A stretch of 64,000 nucleotides of DNA from Amycolatopsis japonica (lineage in GTDB: Bacteria; Actinomycetota; Actinomycetes; Mycobacteriales; Pseudonocardiaceae): positions 7,068,001 through 7,132,000 of the forward strand of contig NZ_CP008953.1 of assembly GCF_000732925.1 (NCBI RefSeq). The letters run 5' to 3'. The notes beneath the pieces are model-generated. The model made no database searches. It had not been told where the DNA came from and worked only from the letters and a program-made list of their open reading frames with translations. A program made the position numbers and the translations under genes. Below are positions 33,286 through 42,608 of the stretch, piece by piece. How positions within the stretch are numbered: position 1 is the stretch's first letter; every line of letters begins with the position of its first letter.

Positions 33286-34210
33286 ACACCGGATCCGGGA
33301 CGTGCAGCCAGGCGCGGACCTCGGTCTCCTTCTCGTGCACGAGCACCTGCCGGTAGCTCATCGTGTCGAGACCGGGGCCGCCCTGGTCCTGGACGTCCTC
33401 GTGGAACCGGTCCGACACGAGCACCACCACGGGCGACTCGCCCGGCGCTTCGGCGAGCGCGTCCCGCAGCACCCGCGAGTCCAGCAGCCGGGCGAGCAGC
33501 ACCTTCGGCCGTCCCGTCACGCCGTACTCGTCGAGCGCGATCTCGCCGGCGTGGATCGCCACCCGGACCCGGATCCGCAGGGCGGGCTCGGTGCCGACGT
33601 TGTACCGGGCCAGTTCGGCGGCCAGCCGGGACACCAGCGGGTACACCAGGCGGAACTTCGGGAAATGCGGCGGGACCACGACGATCATGCCGTCCCCGGT
33701 GTCGCGCTTCAGACAGGCCTCCCAGGCGATCCCGCTGGCCTCGAAGGCGGTGGAGAGAACGCCGAAGAGCATCCGCCGGACCTGGACGAAGACCTCGCTG
33801 CTGCGGCCGACCTGCCCGAACCCGGAGATGTCGATCGAGAACAGCCCGCAGTGCATGCCGGACTCGACCCACGCCGTCGGCGGCGGGTAGAGGATCTTCT
33901 TCCGCAGCAGCGCGAGATGGACACAGGACACGGTGATCAACAGGATCGTGCCGAAGAACCACGAGAGGGCCATGACCGTCCCGACCGGGCCCTCCGTCTC
34001 CTCGAGGGAGAGCAGGTAGAGCAGCCCGTAGGAGACTCCGCCGTAGAGGAACACGTAGAGCACCACGAACGTGCGGCGCAGCCGGATCGCCGCGTGCACG
34101 AACGGCAGCGGCGCGAGCAGCCCGAGCGAGCCGATGACCACCACGAAATACCAGAGACTCACGACGCGTTGTGCGGTCGAGACGCGTGTGGGACCGGTTC
34201 CGACGGCCAC
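33269..34210 (-). CDS. Membrane-anchored class III cyclase-like protein
   Basis: The 313-residue protein has about four N-terminal membrane helices (VVSLWYFVVVIGSLGLLAPL and later ones up to residue ~105) and a cytoplasmic domain resembling class III nucleotidyl cyclases. Both metal Asp positions appear: FSIDISGFG and DTGDGMIVVVP. The later AIHAGEIALDEYGVTGRPKVLLARLLDS lacks the Asn of the transition-state motif. It may be an inactive or altered cyclase. Start GTG 34210 lies behind a GGGGGG tract; the start is uncertain. Divergent from parE. Confidence 0.7.
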   Translation of the reverse strand: MAVGTGPTRVSTAQRVVSLWYFVVVIGSLGLLAPLPFVHAAIRLRRTFVVLYVFLYGGVSYGLLYLLSLEETEGPVGTVMALSWFFGTILLITVSCVHLALLRKKILYPPPTAWVESGMHCGLFSIDISGFGQVGRSSEVFVQVRRMLFGVLSTAFEASGIAWEACLKRDTGDGMIVVVPPHFPKFRLVYPLVSRLAAELARYNVGTEPALRIRVRVAIHAGEIALDEYGVTGRPKVLLARLLDSRVLRDALAEAPGESPVVVLVSDRFHEDVQDQGGPGLDTMSYRQVLVHEKETEVRAWLHVPDPVFRELP

Positions 34211-34440
34211 CTTGTTCCCCCCGTCACCCTGTGACACCGGAAACGATAACGCCTCATCCGAGCCTTGAGGAAGCCGCTTTCCCCAGCCGTGACCCGCCCA
34301 TCGGGACAGGGTGATGCGCCACACGCGGGGCTCGGGAGAACGAAGCTGTCGGAGGGGACGGATATCCTCCAGTACGGTGTCGCGTTGAACACCACCTCCA
34401 CGAGCTAGTTCGCGAGCCACGACTCCAGGAGAAGTACCCA

Positions 34441-36492
34441 GTGACTGCTGAGACCCTGTACGGGGCCGACGACCTGACGCATCTCGAGGGTCTGGAAGCG
34501 GTCCGCAAGCGCCCCGGGATGTACATCGGCTCCACCGACAGCCGCGGCATCAACCACCTGTTCTCCGAGGTCGTGGACAACTCGACCGACGAGGGCGTGG
34601 CGGGTCACGCCACGAAGATCGTGGTCACCCTGCACGCCGACGGCAGCGTCCAGGTCGACGACGACGGCCGCGGCATCCCCACCGGAACGCACGCCAAATC
34701 CGGTTTGTCCGGTGTCGAGCTGGTGCTGACCAGGCTGCACGCGGGCGGCAAGTTCGGCGGCTCGGGCTACAAGACCTCCGGCGGTCTGCACGGTGTCGGC
34801 GCCTCGGCGGTGAACGCGCTGTCGCACCGCTTCGACGTCACGGTGAAGCAGAGCGGCAAGGTCCACCAGATGTCGTTCGCGCACGGCGTCCCCGGCGTGT
34901 TCGACGGGCCCGGCCCGAAGGCCAAGTTCACCCGCAAGTCCGGGCTGAACGTCACCGGCAAGATGAAGCGCGGCGAGCGCTCCGGCACGTCGATCCGGTA
35001 CTGGTACGACTCGCGCTACTTCGAGAGCGGCGCCGCGCTCGACGTCGAGGGTGTCCGCGCGAAGATGCGCAACACCGCGTTCCTGGTCCCCGGCGTCACG
35101 TACGTGCTGCGCACCGCAGTCGACGACTCGATCAGCGAAGAGACCTTCCACTTCCCCAACGGCCTCGCCGACATGGTCGACTTCCTCGCCCCGGACAGCG
35201 AGAAACCCGTCTGCGGCACGCTGATCATCAACGGCGAGGGCACGTACAAGGAGAACGCGGCCGACGCCAGCGGTGTCATGCAGTCCAATGTGGTGCGTCA
35301 CGCGGAGATCGAGGTCGCGCTGCGCTGGGGCACCGGCTACGAGCGCACGGTGGAATGCTTCACCAACACCATCCGCAACGTGCACGGCGGCACCCATCGC
35401 CGCGGTTTCGACCGCGCGGTGCTGAAAGCCTTGCAGGACGCCATTTCCAAAACCCGCGGGCTGCTCAAGCCCAAGGAGGACATGCCGACCGTCGAGGACG
35501 TGCTCGAAGGTATGACGGCGGTCGTCCACGTCCGGCTGCCGGAGCCGCAGTTCACCTCGCAGACCAAGGACGAGCTGTCCACCGCCGGCATCACCCGCGT
35601 CATCCAGGGCGTCGTCGACAAGCACATCCGGTCCTGGACCGAGGAGCGCAAGACCAAGTCCGAGGCGAAGATCGTGCTGCAGAAGGTGGTCGACGCGGCA
35701 CGCGTCCGGCTCACCCAGAAGCAGCAGAAGGACGCGGCCCGGCGCAAGACCGCGCTCGAAGGCGCGGCGATGCCGCCGAAGCTGGTCGACTGCCGCACCA
35801 CCGGCGTCTCCCGCAGCGAGCTGTTCCTCGTCGAGGGTGACAGCGCCCTCGGTTCGGCGCGGATGGCGCGCGTGTCGGAGTACCAGGCGCTGCTTCCCTT
35901 GCGCGGCAAGATCCTCAACGTCCAGAAGGCGTCGCTCGGCGACACCTTGAAGAACGCCGAGATCGCCTCCATCGTGCAGGTGCTCGGCGCGGGCAGCGGG
36001 CGCACGTTCGACCTGTCGACCATGCGGTACGGCCGGGTGATCCTGATGGCCGACGCGGACGTCGACGGTTCGCATATCCGCACGCTGTTGATCACGCTGT
36101 TCGCGAAGTACATGCGGCCGGTCATCGAGGACGGCAGGCTCTACGCCGCGATGCCGCCCCTGCACAAACTGGTCACCAAGGGCCGCAACCCGGAAACCCA
36201 CTTCACCTTCACCCAGAAGGAGATGGAGACCAAGTTCGCGGAGCTGGAACGCGCCGGCAAGCAGATCGTCACGCCGGTGCCGCGGTTCAAGGGTCTCGGC
36301 GAGATGGACGCCGACGAACTGTGGGACACCACGATGAACCCGGCCACCCGCTCGGTCCGCCGCATCACCCTCGACGACGTCGAAGCCGCGGAGAACGCGC
36401 TCGAACTGTTGATGGGCGAGAAGGTCGAGCCGCGCCGCAACTGGCTGGTCGAATCCTCCGACCGGGTCGACCGCGAAGCCATCGACGCCTGA
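34441..36492 (+). CDS. parE: DNA topoisomerase IV subunit B (ParE)
   Basis: The 683-residue protein has the GHKL ATPase sites VVDNSTDEGVAGHA, DDDGRGIPTG, and GGLHGVGASAVNALS, then the transducer NVHGGTHRRGF and the Toprim motifs LFLVEGDSALGSA and DADVDGSHIRTLL, ending with GLGEMDADELW. EGDSALGSA instead of EGDSAGGSA and the spacing fit actinobacterial ParE rather than GyrB. With ParC it decatenates chromosomes using ATP. GTG 34441 has GGAG 9 nt upstream. It is 29 nt ahead of parC. Confidence 0.9.
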   Translation: MTAETLYGADDLTHLEGLEAVRKRPGMYIGSTDSRGINHLFSEVVDNSTDEGVAGHATKIVVTLHADGSVQVDDDGRGIPTGTHAKSGLSGVELVLTRLHAGGKFGGSGYKTSGGLHGVGASAVNALSHRFDVTVKQSGKVHQMSFAHGVPGVFDGPGPKAKFTRKSGLNVTGKMKRGERSGTSIRYWYDSRYFESGAALDVEGVRAKMRNTAFLVPGVTYVLRTAVDDSISEETFHFPNGLADMVDFLAPDSEKPVCGTLIINGEGTYKENAADASGVMQSNVVRHAEIEVALRWGTGYERTVECFTNTIRNVHGGTHRRGFDRAVLKALQDAISKTRGLLKPKEDMPTVEDVLEGMTAVVHVRLPEPQFTSQTKDELSTAGITRVIQGVVDKHIRSWTEERKTKSEAKIVLQKVVDAARVRLTQKQQKDAARRKTALEGAAMPPKLVDCRTTGVSRSELFLVEGDSALGSARMARVSEYQALLPLRGKILNVQKASLGDTLKNAEIASIVQVLGAGSGRTFDLSTMRYGRVILMADADVDGSHIRTLLITLFAKYMRPVIEDGRLYAAMPPLHKLVTKGRNPETHFTFTQKEMETKFAELERAGKQIVTPVPRFKGLGEMDADELWDTTMNPATRSVRRITLDDVEAAENALELLMGEKVEPRRNWLVESSDRVDREAIDA

Positions 36493-36521
36493 TTTCGTTG
36501 CTATTCAAGGAGCTTTGAGCA

Positions 36522-39008
36522 ATGGCACGCCGTAAGGGCACCACGACCAAGGTCGACCCGTCAGCGTTCGACAAGCCAGGCGCGAACGTCTTCGACAACT
36601 CGCTGAAGACGGAGATCGAGGATTCGTACCTGGAGTACGCGTATTCGGTCATCCACTCGCGGGCGCTCCCGGACGCGCGGGACGGGCTGAAGCCGGTACA
36701 CCGCCGGATCATGTACTCGATGAACGAGAACGGCTACCGGCCGACGCACGCGTACGTGAAGTCGTCCCGCGTGGTCGGCGACGTGATGGGCAAGTACCAC
36801 CCGCACGGCGACACGGCGATCTACGACGCCATGGTCCGGCTCGCGCAGGACTTCTCGCTCAACGTCCCGCTGGTCGACGGGCACGGCAACTTCGGCTCCC
36901 CCGACGACGGCCCGGCCGCCTCCCGATACACCGAGGCGCGGCTTTCCCCCGAGGCGATGTTGCTGGTCGGTGAGCTCGGCGAGGACACCGTCGACTTCCG
37001 GCCGAACTACGACGGCTCGCTCGAAGAGCCGTCCGTGCTGCCCGCGGCGTTCCCGAACCTGCTGGTCAACGGCACTTCCGGGATCGCGGTCGGGATGGCG
37101 ACCAACATGATCCCGCACAACCTGACCGAGGTCATCGGCGCGGCGCGGTGGCTGATCAACCACCCGAACGCCACGCTGGACAAGCTGATGGAGTTCGTCC
37201 CGGGTCCCGACCTGCCGACCGGCGGCTCGCTGCTGGGGCTGGACGAGGTCCGCCGCGCGTACGAGACCGGCCGCGGGGTGGTGCGCATGCGCGCCAGCGC
37301 CGAGACCGGGCCGCTGGAGGGCAGCCGCGGGCGGCAGGCGATCACCATCACCGAACTGCCGTACGGCGTCGGCCCCGAGAAGGTGATCGAGAAGATCACC
37401 GACGAGGTCAACAAGTCCAAGCGGCTCACCGGTATCGCCGACGTCAAGGACCTCACCGACCGCGAGAACGGCACACGGCTGGTCATCGAATGCAAGGTCG
37501 GCGTGAACCCGCAGGCGCTGCTGGCGGATCTGTACCGGCTCACGCCGCTGGAGCAGTCGTTCGGCATCAACAACCTGGTGCTGGTGGACGGGCAGCCGCA
37601 GACGCTGGGGCTCAAGGCGCTGCTGGAGGTCTTCCTCAGCCACCGCTACGAGGTCGTCACCCGCCGCACGCGGTACCGGCGCCGCAAGCGCGAAGAGCGG
37701 CTGCACCTGGTCGACGGTCTGCTGATCGCCCTGCTCAACATCGACAAGGTGATCAAGCTGATCCGCGAGAGCGAGAACGCCGCGGCCGCGAAGGACGGCC
37801 TGATGAAGCGGTTCAAGCTCTCGGAGATCCAGGCGACCTACATCCTGGACACCCCGCTGCGGCGGCTCACGAAGTACGACCGGATCGAGCTCGAGTCCGA
37901 GCAGGACAAGCTGCGCGAGGAGATCGCCGAGCTGTCGAAGATCCTCGACGACGAGTCGGTGCTGAAGAAGGTCGTCTCGGCCGAGCTGGCCAAGGTCGCC
38001 AAGGACTCCCCCGCCGAACGCCGCACCGCGCTGATCGACGGCGACCTCAAGGAGGTCCTCGCCGCGTCGAAGCCGTCGGGTCCGCTGGAGGTCGCCGACG
38101 ATCCGTGCCAGGTGATCCTGTCGGCCACCGGGCTGGTCGCGCGGACGGCCGCGGAATCGGAGGAGGCGTCGGAGGTGCGGCGCCGCAACGGCCGCGTCAA
38201 ACACGACTCGGTGGCCGCGGTGGTCCATTCGACCGCACGCGGGCAGGTGCTGCTGGTGACCAACCGTGGCCGCGCGTTCAAGACCGACGTCCTGCCGCTG
38301 CCGGTGCTGCCCGAGCAGGCGGGCACCGTGTCGCTTCGCGGCGGGATGGCCGCGAAGGAACTGGTGCCGCTGGAGAAGGGCGAGCGCGTCATCGGCCTGG
38401 CCCCGCTCGGCGAACAGGCCGCCGGCTCCCCTGGCCTCGCGCTCGGCACGAAACACGGCGTCGTGAAGGTGTGCGCGCCGGAATGGCCGGTCCGCTCCGA
38501 CGAGTTCGACGTGATCAGCCTGAAGGACGGCGATGAGGTCGTCGGCGCCACCTGGCTCACCGACGGCAACGAGACGCTGGCGTTCCTGTCGTCCGAAGCG
38601 TCACTGCTGCGCTACGCCGCTTCGCTGGTACGGCCGCAGGGTCTCAAGGGCGGCGGCATGGCAGGCATCGTCGTGCGCGGCGAGGCGGAAGTGGTCTTCT
38701 TCGGCGCGATCCGCACCGACGACGCCGAACACGGCGAGCCGATGGTCGTCACCGCGACCGGCGCGAGTGTGAAGGTGACCCCGTTCAGCGAGTACCCGGC
38801 CAAGGGCCGCGCGACCGGTGGTGTCCGGGCGCAGCGGTTCCTCAAGGGCGAAACGCGGCTGATCGTCGGCTGGATCGGCCCGCGTCCGGCCGGTGCCGCC
38901 CGCAACGGCGACCCGGTGGAACTCCCCGAAGTCGACCTCCGTCGCGACGGCTCCGGCCACGCACACCCCGGCCCGGAGGTCGTCGGTCACCTGATCGAAC
39001 GCGACTGA
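36522..39008 (+). CDS. parC: DNA topoisomerase IV subunit A (ParC)
   Basis: The 828-residue protein has the breakage-reunion domain with catalytic Tyr136 in ASRYTEARL, the quinolone-determining helix GKYHPHGDTAIYDAMVRLAQ (Thr98 and Asp102 at the quinolone-contact sites), the coiled coil SEQDKLREEIAELSKIL, and a C-terminal beta-pinwheel (repeated blades such as LLVTNRGRAFKT and LALGTKHGVVKV). It cuts and rejoins DNA for ParE. ATG 36522 has AAGGAG about 9 nt upstream. Confidence 0.9.
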   Translation: MARRKGTTTKVDPSAFDKPGANVFDNSLKTEIEDSYLEYAYSVIHSRALPDARDGLKPVHRRIMYSMNENGYRPTHAYVKSSRVVGDVMGKYHPHGDTAIYDAMVRLAQDFSLNVPLVDGHGNFGSPDDGPAASRYTEARLSPEAMLLVGELGEDTVDFRPNYDGSLEEPSVLPAAFPNLLVNGTSGIAVGMATNMIPHNLTEVIGAARWLINHPNATLDKLMEFVPGPDLPTGGSLLGLDEVRRAYETGRGVVRMRASAETGPLEGSRGRQAITITELPYGVGPEKVIEKITDEVNKSKRLTGIADVKDLTDRENGTRLVIECKVGVNPQALLADLYRLTPLEQSFGINNLVLVDGQPQTLGLKALLEVFLSHRYEVVTRRTRYRRRKREERLHLVDGLLIALLNIDKVIKLIRESENAAAAKDGLMKRFKLSEIQATYILDTPLRRLTKYDRIELESEQDKLREEIAELSKILDDESVLKKVVSAELAKVAKDSPAERRTALIDGDLKEVLAASKPSGPLEVADDPCQVILSATGLVARTAAESEEASEVRRRNGRVKHDSVAAVVHSTARGQVLLVTNRGRAFKTDVLPLPVLPEQAGTVSLRGGMAAKELVPLEKGERVIGLAPLGEQAAGSPGLALGTKHGVVKVCAPEWPVRSDEFDVISLKDGDEVVGATWLTDGNETLAFLSSEASLLRYAASLVRPQGLKGGGMAGIVVRGEAEVVFFGAIRTDDAEHGEPMVVTATGASVKVTPFSEYPAKGRATGGVRAQRFLKGETRLIVGWIGPRPAGAARNGDPVELPEVDLRRDGSGHAHPGPEVVGHLIERD

Positions 39009-39030
39009 CCCCGCACTCACGTGATTGAGC

Positions 39031-39081
39031 GCGGAACTCGCGTGCTTGGAGCCGTTCCGGCCCCAAGCACGCGAGTTCCGC
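39031..39081. terminator. Perfect 19-bp hairpin after parC
   Basis: The arms 39031-39049 and 39063-39081 are fully complementary (GCGGAACTCGCGTGCTTGG), with a 13-nt loop, 22 nt after the parC stop. Confidence 0.8.
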
Positions 39082-39190
39082 CACCAATCACGCGAGTTCC
39101 GCCTCCAATCACGCGAGTTCCGCCTTCAGTCACGCGTGTCGTCCGTCCGATCACGCGTGTCGTCCGGCTGGTCACGGGTGTCGTCCGTCG
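39070..39190. repeat. 21-bp tandem repeat, five units plus a partial
   Basis: Units start at 39070, 39091, 39112, 39133, 39154 and (partial) 39175. Units 1-3 read CGCGAGTTCCGCCnnCAnTCA, and units 4-6 change to CGCGTGTCGTCCG-like sequence. The first unit overlaps the right arm of the parC hairpin, so the array seems to have grown from it. Confidence 0.85.
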
Positions 39191-39207
39191 GGGAGCCGGG
39201 ATCCCAC

Positions 39208-39232
39208 GTGGTAGCAAAGGTCCCTTGCTCCC
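39208..39232. repeat. Dispersed palindromic element (copy 4)
   Basis: GTGGTAGCAAAGGTCCCTTG copy directly before the acyl-CoA dehydrogenase stop codon (39235-39233). Confidence 0.75.
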
Positions 39233-40444
39233 TCAGCGACCGAGCAGGCCCTTCGCGATGTGTGTCACCTGGATCTCGTTGCTCCCCGCGTAGATCATCA
39301 GCGACTTCGCGTCCCGCGCCAGCTGCTCCACCCGGTACTCCGCCATGTACCCGTTGCCGCCGAACAACTGCACGGCCTCCATCGCGACCTCGGTGGCCGC
39401 CTCCGACGAGTACAGCTTCATCGCCGAAGCCTCGGCCAGCGTCGGCATCTTGCCCGCGCGCAGGGTCTCGATCAGCTGGAAGACCATGTTCTGCACGTTG
39501 ATCCGCGCGACCTCCATCTTCGCCAGCTTGAGCTGGATCAGCTGGAACCGCCCGATCTCCTGGCCCCACAGCTTCCGGTTCTTCGCGTAGTCCACGCACA
39601 GCCGATGACATTCGTTGATGATCCCGAGCGCCAGCGCCGCGACCCCGATCCGCTCGACGGCGAACCCGGACTTCACCTCGGCCTTGCTGTCGCCGTCGCG
39701 GCCGGTCTCGGACTCGCCGAGTAGCCTGTCCCGCCCGAGCCGGACGTCGCTGAAGAACAGCTCGCCGGTCGGCGACGACATCATGCCCATCTTCTTGAAC
39801 GGCTTGCCCTGCGTCAGCCCCGGCATCCCCTTGTCCAGCACGAACGTCAGCACCTTGCGGTCCCGGACCGCCGAGCCGTCGTCGAGCTTCGCGTACACGA
39901 TGATCGTGTCGGCGTAAGGCCCGTTGGTGATGAACGTCTTCTGTCCATTGAGGACGTACTCGTCACCGTCGCGCCGCACCGACGTCTTCATGCCACCGAA
40001 AGCGTCCGAGCCGGAGTCGGGTTCGGTGATCGCCCACGCCCCGACCTTCTCGAACGTCGCCAGCCCGGGCAGCCAGCGTTCCTTCTGCGCTTGCGTGCCC
40101 TTCGTCAGGATCGTCTGCGCGGTCAGCCCGATGCTCACGCCGAGCGAAGCGACGATGCCGAGACTGACCCCGGCCAGTTCGCTCACCGCGATGAGCGCCA
40201 TCGCCTCCTGCCCACCGAACGCCAGGCCACCACCCGAACCGGATCCAGGGGACTTCGACAGCAGTTTCGACACCGATTCCCGGGCGAGCGCGTCGATGCC
40301 GAAGGACGCGAACATCTTCCGGATGATGTCGTACGGCGGCAGCGTCCCGCTTTCCAGCGCGTCGAGGTGCGGCCGGATCTCCTTGTCGACGAACTCCCGG
40401 ATCGCGTCCCTGATCAGCAGTTCGGTCTCGGACCACTCGATCAC
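39233..40444 (-). CDS. Acyl-CoA dehydrogenase
   Basis: The 403-residue flavoprotein has WAITEPDSGSDAFGG and TFITNGPYADTIIVYAK (FAD/substrate binding), and the C-terminal LFGGNGYMAEYRVEQLARDAK (Glu as candidate base) with IYAGSNEIQ. It would form the trans-2-enoyl-CoA in FAD-dependent beta-oxidation. GTG 40444 overlaps the upstream SDR stop as GTGA; last gene of the five-gene operon. Confidence 0.88.
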   Translation of the reverse strand: MIEWSETELLIRDAIREFVDKEIRPHLDALESGTLPPYDIIRKMFASFGIDALARESVSKLLSKSPGSGSGGGLAFGGQEAMALIAVSELAGVSLGIVASLGVSIGLTAQTILTKGTQAQKERWLPGLATFEKVGAWAITEPDSGSDAFGGMKTSVRRDGDEYVLNGQKTFITNGPYADTIIVYAKLDDGSAVRDRKVLTFVLDKGMPGLTQGKPFKKMGMMSSPTGELFFSDVRLGRDRLLGESETGRDGDSKAEVKSGFAVERIGVAALALGIINECHRLCVDYAKNRKLWGQEIGRFQLIQLKLAKMEVARINVQNMVFQLIETLRAGKMPTLAEASAMKLYSSEAATEVAMEAVQLFGGNGYMAEYRVEQLARDAKSLMIYAGSNEIQVTHIAKGLLGR

Positions 40445-41310
40445 GGGAGCCTCGCGGCGATGTCGTCGATCTCCCAGGCGGCCTCGGTTTCGATCACCTT
40501 GACGTCGTGCCAGCCCGCGAGTTCGGAGATCGCGCCGCCCTGCACGGCGAACACCTTGCCGGTGAGCGGGCATTTCTCGGTCGCGAGGTAGGCGACCAGC
40601 GGCGAGATGTTCGCCGGGGAGAACGCGTCGAACTCCCCCTCTTCCACCTCCTGGGCGAAGATCGCGCCCATCCCCGGCGTCGCCAGAGTGAGCCGCGTGC
40701 GCGCGATCGGCGCGATCGCGTTCACCCGCACGCCGTAGCGCTCCAGTTCCTCGGCGGCGACCAGCGTCAGCGCGGCGATCCCCGCCTTCGCCGCGCCGTA
40801 GTTCGCCTGCCCCGCGTTCGGCAGCGTGGTCCCGGACGCGGAGGCGGTGTTGATCACCGAGCCCGCCACCGGCTCGCCTGCCTTGCTCGCGGTCTTCCAG
40901 TACGCGGCCGCGTGCCGCAGCACCGCCGCGTGCCCCTTCAAATGCACGGCGATCACGGAATCCCATTGGGACTCCTCAAGTCCGGCGATGAACGCGTCGC
41001 GCAGGATGCCGGCGTTGTTCACGACGACGTCGAGCCTGCCGAACTCGTCCACCGCCTGCGTCACCAGCTCGGCGGCGCCCGCCCACTCGGCGACGTTGGC
41101 CGTGTTCGCCACGGCCTTCCCGCCCGCCGCGCGGATCTCGTCGACGACCTCCTGCGCGGGCCCGGCGTCGCTGCCGCTGCCGTCGTTCGCCCCGCCGAGG
41201 TCGTTGACCACGACGCTCGCGCCCTCCCGCGCGAACAGCAGCGCGTGCTCGCGGCCGATCCCGCGTCCGGCGCCGGTGATGACGGCGACGCGTCCGTCGA
41301 GTGCTCCCAT
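40441..41310 (-). CDS. SDR-family 3-hydroxyacyl-CoA dehydrogenase
   Basis: The 289-residue SDR has GAGRGIGREHALLFAREGASV at the cofactor site, VVNDLGG (the peroxisomal MFE-2/HSD17B4 type), NNAGIL, and the active YGAAKAG (Tyr, Lys). It would oxidise 3-hydroxyacyl-CoA with NAD. It lies between the MaoC hydratase and acyl-CoA dehydrogenase genes, and overlaps the latter. Confidence 0.87.
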   Translation of the reverse strand: MGALDGRVAVITGAGRGIGREHALLFAREGASVVVNDLGGANDGSGSDAGPAQEVVDEIRAAGGKAVANTANVAEWAGAAELVTQAVDEFGRLDVVVNNAGILRDAFIAGLEESQWDSVIAVHLKGHAAVLRHAAAYWKTASKAGEPVAGSVINTASASGTTLPNAGQANYGAAKAGIAALTLVAAEELERYGVRVNAIAPIARTRLTLATPGMGAIFAQEVEEGEFDAFSPANISPLVAYLATEKCPLTGKVFAVQGGAISELAGWHDVKVIETEAAWEIDDIAARLP

Positions 41311-41320
41311 GGCTTTGCTC

Positions 41321-42163
41321 CTACTCCGCGAATTCCGCGAGACCGTCCTTGATCACGACGGTTTCGCCGACGGTGGTTTCGAACGCGTAGCTCCCGGCGC
41401 CCGCGCGCCAGATCCGCGTCGTCAGGTCCTGGCCGGGCAGCACCGGCTTGGCGAACCGGACGGCGAACCGCTTCAGTCTGTCCACATCGGACCCGGCGAT
41501 CTCGGTCAGCAGCGCCCACGAGGTGAACGCCATGGTGCACAGGCCGTGCGCGATGATCCCCGGCAGCCCCGAATCCTTCGCGACCTCTTCGTCGAGATGG
41601 ATCGGCATCGGGTCGCCGGCGGCGGGCGCGTACCGATATGTCTGGTCGTCGTCGACGTGCTGGTTCACCTTCGCCACCGGCGCCTGCGAACGGAGGTTTT
41701 CGTCGAACTTGTGGTCCGGCCCGAGTTCGCCGCGGGTCTCCCCGGTGTCGAACCCGCGCACGAACAGCGTCACGTACTGCTCGTTGACCAGGTCTCCGTC
41801 GTCGGTCCGGCATTCGAGGTGGATGGTGCCGCGGGTACCGTTCGGCAGGCCCTCGTAACCGGTCATCCGCGCCCGCGACACGAGCTTGTCGCCGGGACGG
41901 ATCGGCCGATGGAACCGGAACTCCTGCTCTCCGTGCACGATCCGGCCGAACAAGCCGACCGGGACGACTTCGAGCGCGGGTTCCATCAGCGACTCGAACA
42001 CCGGCACGATCGCGAACACGGGGCTCGCGACGTCACCGTCGAGGTGCGCCGGGATCGGGTCGTTGGTGGCCTTCGCGTACTCGATCAGCCGCTCGCGCGT
42101 GACCTCGAACCGCGACTCGTCGGTCCATTCGCCGAGCCCGCCGGGGTCGAACCGCTCGGTCAC
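41321..42163 (-). CDS. MaoC-family (double hot-dog) enoyl-CoA hydratase 2
   Basis: The 280-residue protein has a FAS1/MaoC-like N-terminal half and a C-terminal half with the hydratase-2 signature YAPAAGDPMPIHLDEEVAKD and IIAHGLCTMAFT (Asp and His pair). It hydrates trans-2-enoyl-CoA to the (R)-3-hydroxy form. GTG 42163 overlaps the SRPBCC stop as GTGA. Confidence 0.86.
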   Translation of the reverse strand: MTERFDPGGLGEWTDESRFEVTRERLIEYAKATNDPIPAHLDGDVASPVFAIVPVFESLMEPALEVVPVGLFGRIVHGEQEFRFHRPIRPGDKLVSRARMTGYEGLPNGTRGTIHLECRTDDGDLVNEQYVTLFVRGFDTGETRGELGPDHKFDENLRSQAPVAKVNQHVDDDQTYRYAPAAGDPMPIHLDEEVAKDSGLPGIIAHGLCTMAFTSWALLTEIAGSDVDRLKRFAVRFAKPVLPGQDLTTRIWRAGAGSYAFETTVGETVVIKDGLAEFAE

Positions 42164-42591
42164 GAGACCAGCGCCTTGAAGTTCTCGAGGGAGGCGTCGA
42201 GGTTCTTCTTGCCGTCCTTCTCGACGGCCTTGCCGAGCGCGCCGACGATCATCTGACCCGCGAACTCCGCGTCGATGCTGGCGAGCGAACCGTCTCCGGA
42301 CGCCTCCACCGACAGCTCGAACTTGACCTTCACCCCGGCCATCCCGGTGCCGGAGATCGCCAGCTTCGACGGCGCCTCGAACTCGTCGACGGTCCAGGTG
42401 ATCGTGTTCGGCATGCCGAGCATCGTGACGACCTCGGAAGCCTGTGCTCCCTTGGAGAATTCGGCCGGGACCTCACCCTTCCACTTGGTGTGGATGGTCA
42501 GCCACTTCTCGAAGTTGTTGGGGTTGGAGAACTCCGCCCACACCTTGTCGGGAGCGGCCGGGAGTTCGACGGAGGCACTGATCTTGCCCAT
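42160..42591 (-). CDS. SRPBCC (START/PYR-like) hydrophobic-ligand protein
   Basis: The 143-residue protein has SASVELPAAPDKVWAEFSNP and FEKWLTIHTKW, typical of polyketide cyclase/START-like carriers, and ends with a long helix LGKAVEKDGKKNLDASLENF. A deep cavity for a lipid or steroid-like acyl chain is likely. It lies 17 nt after the thiolase and is coupled to the MaoC gene. Confidence 0.83.
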   Translation of the reverse strand: MGKISASVELPAAPDKVWAEFSNPNNFEKWLTIHTKWKGEVPAEFSKGAQASEVVTMLGMPNTITWTVDEFEAPSKLAISGTGMAGVKVKFELSVEASGDGSLASIDAEFAGQMIVGALGKAVEKDGKKNLDASLENFKALVS

Positions 42592-42608
42592 GGTTCTTCC
42601 TTTCGGGA

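Noticed and set aside
39070..39190. CRISPR-like array
   Set aside because: The units are contiguous 21-bp repeats with no spacers and no cas genes.
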